The notes beneath the pieces are model-generated. The model had not been told where the DNA came from, did no database searches, and saw nothing but the letters and a program-made list of their open reading frames with translations. Positions 6,109-8,299 of a stretch of 8,299 nt of DNA are shown here, one piece after another. The number at the start of each line of letters is the position of its first letter. Position 1 is the first letter of the stretch. The DNA comes from Candidatus Woesearchaeota archaeon. Its GTDB lineage: Archaea > Nanobdellota > Nanobdellia > Woesearchaeales > GW2011-AR15. The position numbers were made by a program, and so were the translations under genes. Where the stretch lies: positions 1 to 8,299 of the forward strand of contig JAFGSP010000064.1 in assembly GCA_016934775.1 (NCBI GenBank). Reading direction: 5' to 3'.

Positions 6109-7426
6109 GAATAAGAGACAAAACTTCGTCTCTCTTTTTCTCCATTAATTCCTTAGTATTAGCTTCAAGATTAAGTCTTAGATAAGGCTCTGTATTGCTA
6201 GGCCTAACGTTACACCACCAGTCATCGTATTCAACAGTGACTCCGTCAAGCCAGTTGACTTTTGCATCCTTGAAATGCTCAGCAAGCTCTTTCATCTTTC
6301 TTTCTTTCTCTTCTACTTTTGAATTTATCTCTCCGGATTGCGAGTATTTTCTTAGTGGCTGGATTAGTTCAGATAATGGCTTGTTTTTCAGTGTCATCAA
6401 CTCTAATAATTTGAGCACGACAAAAAACGGAGCCTCTGCATAATGGTCCTCTGAAAGATAGAAATGGCTGGAAAGCTCGCCAGCAAAGTAAGCTTTTTCT
6501 TCCCGCATCTGCGCTTTGATTAATGAATGCCCTACTTTGCATCTTCCAGGGATGCCGCCGTTTTCTTTTATTATGTCTTCTACGATCCTTGAGCATCGCA
6601 CATCAAACATTATCTTAATGCCTTTTTTCTCCTGCAGCAGTGCCTCAGCTACCAATGCTGTAATAAGGTCAGAAGGTATGATGCCGCCTTTTTCATCGAC
6701 AAACCCGCACCTGTCAGCATCTCCGTCAAAACCAATGCCTATGTCAGCTGCTTTTTCTTTCACAGATGCCTGCAGAGCTTTCATATTCTCTTCTTTCAAT
6801 GGGTTTGCCTCATGATTCGGAAAACTACCATCAAGTTCAGGGAATAGGTGAATGAATTCGCAATCCAGCTTCTTAAAAAATTCAGCTGATATCGGGCCGC
6901 CCATGGAGTTCGCAGTATCAGCTACAATCCTGAATCTCTTAAGATTGCTTAAGTCAGTGTATTTCAGGCAGTGTTCAAGATACGGTGTGAATACATCAAG
7001 CTTTTCTACACTTCCTTTTTCAGCAGGCAGCTCAGGAAGATTAGAAATCATCTTCTCAATCTCATATATACCAGTGTCTCCTCCTATAGGGACACTTTCG
7101 GCCCTGACCATCTTTACTCCGTTGTACTGTGAAGGGTTATGTGAAGCTGAGACAATGAGGCCGCCGTCAAACCCGAAGTTCCATACAGAAAAATACATCA
7201 TGGGCGTGCTCACCAGCCCGATATCAGTGACATTGCATCCCTGGTCTGTTATTCCTTTCACTAATGCTTCAAACAGCGCCGGAGAAGACGTCCTCATGTC
7301 CCTTCCTACAGTCACTTTCTTAGGATTGAACTTGAGCACATAGGCCCTTCCGATCTTGTATACTAGTTCTTCGTTGATCTCACCAGGATAGACTCCTCGA
7401 ATATCATATGCTTTGAAAATAGACAT
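6098..7426 (-). CDS. Phosphomannomutase/phosphoglucomutase (alpha-D-phosphohexomutase family)
   Basis: A complete 442-residue enzyme that interconverts hexose 6-phosphate and 1-phosphate, feeding sugar nucleotides for glycans and lipids in the cytoplasm. Four domains are in order: N-terminal KAYDIRG (5-11); the phosphoserine loop VSASHNPSQYNG with Ser95; the Mg2+ loop DGDADR (234-239); the sugar-binding loop GELSSH (316-321), where the family usually has GE-M-SGH; and the phosphate-binding loop RPSNTEP (408-414). Length is normal for bacterial and archaeal PMM/PGM (about 450). Substrate preference (mannose, glucose, or glucosamine as in GlmM) cannot be settled; the SASHNP loop and Glu317 fit PMM/PGM. 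I chose ATG 7426 over an upstream in-frame start because GGTGAT lies three bases before it and a TATA box sits in the extra 5' stretch. The gene follows the zincin-like gene by 58 bases but has its own promoter. A remnant of a second copy lies downstream. Confidence 0.95.
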   Translation of the reverse strand: MSIFKAYDIRGVYPGEINEELVYKIGRAYVLKFNPKKVTVGRDMRTSSPALFEALVKGITDQGCNVTDIGLVSTPMMYFSVWNFGFDGGLIVSASHNPSQYNGVKMVRAESVPIGGDTGIYEIEKMISNLPELPAEKGSVEKLDVFTPYLEHCLKYTDLSNLKRFRIVADTANSMGGPISAEFFKKLDCEFIHLFPELDGSFPNHEANPLKEENMKALQASVKEKAADIGIGFDGDADRCGFVDEKGGIIPSDLITALVAEALLQEKKGIKIMFDVRCSRIVEDIIKENGGIPGRCKVGHSLIKAQMREEKAYFAGELSSHFYLSEDHYAEAPFFVVLKLLELMTLKNKPLSELIQPLRKYSQSGEINSKVEEKERKMKELAEHFKDAKVNWLDGVTVEYDDWWCNVRPSNTEPYLRLNLEANTKELMEKKRDEVLSLIRST

Positions 7427-7429
7427 TGT

Positions 7430-7435
7430 ATCACC
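7430..7435 (-). promoter_or_regulatory. Ribosome binding site of the mutase gene
   Basis: GGTGAT on the minus strand, three bases before the ATG at 7426. It decides the start against a 22-residue longer reading frame beginning at 7492. Confidence 0.7.
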
Positions 7436-7459
7436 CGGAATAGAAAAAGATAGTAGTAT

Positions 7460-7467
7460 TATATAAA
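7460..7467 (-). promoter_or_regulatory. TATA box of the mutase gene
   Basis: TTTATATA on the minus strand, within TTTTATATAATA, lies 17 bases after the zincin-like stop. Predicted transcription start is near 7437, giving a leader of about 11 bases that just includes the Shine-Dalgarno site. Confidence 0.55.
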
Positions 7468-7484
7468 ACTTTATACTAGGATAT

Positions 7485-8246
7485 TCAGTCAATCACCAGA
7501 AAACTAAGAAATCCAGTCAATTCTCTTAATCCTCTTTCAGGGTCTCCTTTTCCGACTATTTCAAAAAATTCAATAGGATCATTCCTGCTTAACGGACCTA
7601 CCAGGTCCTTCATGGATATGCCTTGTCCATAAAGGTAAGATTGCAGGAGATTTGTTTGAGACGCAAGCATTTCAGGCATCATTATCGATTGCATCCCTTC
7701 TTTTTCTGTCCTTTCCATGGCATATTCCAATGCAGTGACATCTGTGAACGGCTCAGCCCAGACCATCAAAACTTCAGCTCCGTTTTCTGAATCCTGATCT
7801 GAGACCCACACCCCGAAATAAGAGGCAGAATGTATCTCTTCAATATGCAATACTCCTCTCTTGTCTTCAAGCATCATAGGAATTTCGTATTCTTTTTCAT
7901 TTGGGGTTTGGACAGGGATCAGATGAATAGCTTCATGTATGAGTGGATAAGCAACAGGATAATCAGGAGAATGTTCTTCTTCAAATATTACTGCAGAAGT
8001 CCTGCCTTTTCCTTGATAGACACACCCAGTTGCACTTCCGCAATCTTCGTCAATTACCTTTTCAAGTTCTTTTGGAAGTACGTGCATATTATTGACCGCT
8101 TCTTCAAGTGAATATTCACTTATTGCTCTGTTTTCCATAAGCCAGTTATATACATCTGCAACAATTATTGCGGAAGCCCTCTTATATTCGTGTTCATTAT
8201 CCAAATCTATTCTTAAATCAAGAAAGCAGAAATCCCCCTCATTCAT
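7485..8246 (-). CDS. Predicted zincin-type metalloprotease-like protein (HEAIH motif), family unknown
   Basis: From ATG 8246 it has 253 residues with no signal peptide or membrane segment, so it is probably cytoplasmic. I do not recognise the family. PLIHEAIHLI holds an HExxH zinc-binding and catalytic motif (His104, Glu105, His108), preceded by a hydrophobic segment as in real zincins. About 60 residues later, WAEPFTDVTALEYA (163-176) resembles the gluzincin third-ligand helix of the E-G-x-T-E type, making Glu165 a candidate third zinc ligand. A strand-rich stretch (HIEEIHSASYFGVWVSD) lies between, and a helical C-terminal domain follows. Start is uncertain: ATG 8264 and TTG 8276 are in frame, none has a Shine-Dalgarno site, and the frame stays open to the window edge. 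A weak TTATAAAA at 8265-8272 (minus strand) lies 19 bases before ATG 8246. It is followed in the same direction by the mutase, with a separate promoter. Confidence 0.75.
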   Translation of the reverse strand: MNEGDFCFLDLRIDLDNEHEYKRASAIIVADVYNWLMENRAISEYSLEEAVNNMHVLPKELEKVIDEDCGSATGCVYQGKGRTSAVIFEEEHSPDYPVAYPLIHEAIHLIPVQTPNEKEYEIPMMLEDKRGVLHIEEIHSASYFGVWVSDQDSENGAEVLMVWAEPFTDVTALEYAMERTEKEGMQSIMMPEMLASQTNLLQSYLYGQGISMKDLVGPLSRNDPIEFFEIVGKGDPERGLRELTGFLSFLVID

Positions 8247-8299
8247 GATTGGGGATGAATGCATTTTATAATGCAATCTATTGCTTTCTTGATTGTTGA

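Larger units (their letters stand above)
5888..6214. repeat. Imperfect tandem duplication of the mutase 3' end, copies split by a hairpin
   Basis: Copy A (5888 to about 6012) matches copy B (6065 to about 6214). In the coding part the offset is 202 bases, with 25 identical bases at 5954-5978 versus 6156-6180 and another 18 after a single mismatch. Homology also runs past the stop codon: 5889-5907 matches 6066-6084 at 16 of 19 bases, at an offset of 177. The 25-base change in offset falls at the hairpin 6080-6108, present only in copy B. The palindrome 6020-6064 lies exactly between the copies. Confidence 0.8.

Noticed and set aside
6114..6133. AGAGAC/GTCTCT hairpin followed by CTTTTT on the plus strand, as a terminator for the methyltransferase-like gene
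   Set aside because: It is only six pairs, lies about 255 bases past the stop codon and is inside mutase coding sequence; codon content explains it.
6852..7343. A 163-codon plus-strand open frame inside the mutase gene
   Set aside because: It is antisense to the conserved mutase coding sequence, low in recognisable features and without a promoter or ribosome binding site. It is a shadow of the real gene.
7427..7492. Longer N-terminus for the mutase from 7492
   Set aside because: This stretch contains the TATA box and Shine-Dalgarno site of the gene, overlaps the zincin-like stop codon, and lacks similarity to the family, which begins at MSIFKAYDIRG.
1..8299. CRISPR array, insertion sequence, toxin-antitoxin pair or multi-gene defence system
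   Set aside because: I saw no regularly spaced repeats, transposase motifs or small overlapping gene pairs. The genes are mostly single housekeeping or orphan units.

Overview
The window looks like a piece of an archaeal chromosome, most likely from a small-genome lineage; DPANN/Woesearchaeota-like is my inference and nothing here proves it. Archaeal marks are a Cbf5-type pseudouridine synthase with a C-terminal PUA domain, TATA boxes of the TTTATATA type placed for leaderless or nearly leaderless messages, GGTGAT Shine-Dalgarno sites, T-rich gene ends, and a TASHNP/DGDADR/RPSNTEP sugar mutase. The sequence is AT-rich, coding is dense, and Arg codons are mostly AGA/AGG.

Layout. Bases 1-18 look like the 3' end of a plus-strand tRNA followed by a T7 run. 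A minus-strand CPA2-type cation/proton antiporter (39-1241) follows. A divergent promoter region (1242-1473) leads into the plus-strand cbf5 (ending at 2451), a large lipid-anchored beta-propeller protein (2578-4788) with its own strong ribosome binding site and T-rich terminator, and an apparently leaderless SAM-methyltransferase-like gene (4853-5857). The rest is on the minus strand and converges on the methyltransferase: a predicted HEAIH metalloprotease-like protein (7485 to about 8246), then a phosphomannomutase/phosphoglucomutase (6098-7426) with its own TATA box and Shine-Dalgarno site.

The most unusual part is 5888-6214. The C-terminal codons and 3' flank of the sugar mutase occur a second time as an orphan fragment with no start codon. 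The two copies are separated by a long imperfect palindrome (6020-6064). A second hairpin (6080-6108), with a GAAA loop in the minus-strand RNA, overlaps the stop codon of the intact gene. Differences between the two copies are mostly synonymous, so the fragment is probably the remains of a once-functional tandem paralog and not a fresh duplication.

The genes do not form one pathway. They are mostly single-gene units: rRNA modification and H/ACA RNP function (cbf5), envelope and ion homeostasis (antiporter, lipoprotein), sugar-phosphate supply for glycans (mutase), and two proteins of unknown substrate (methyltransferase-like, zincin-like). I see no CRISPR array, insertion sequence or complete novel multi-gene system.
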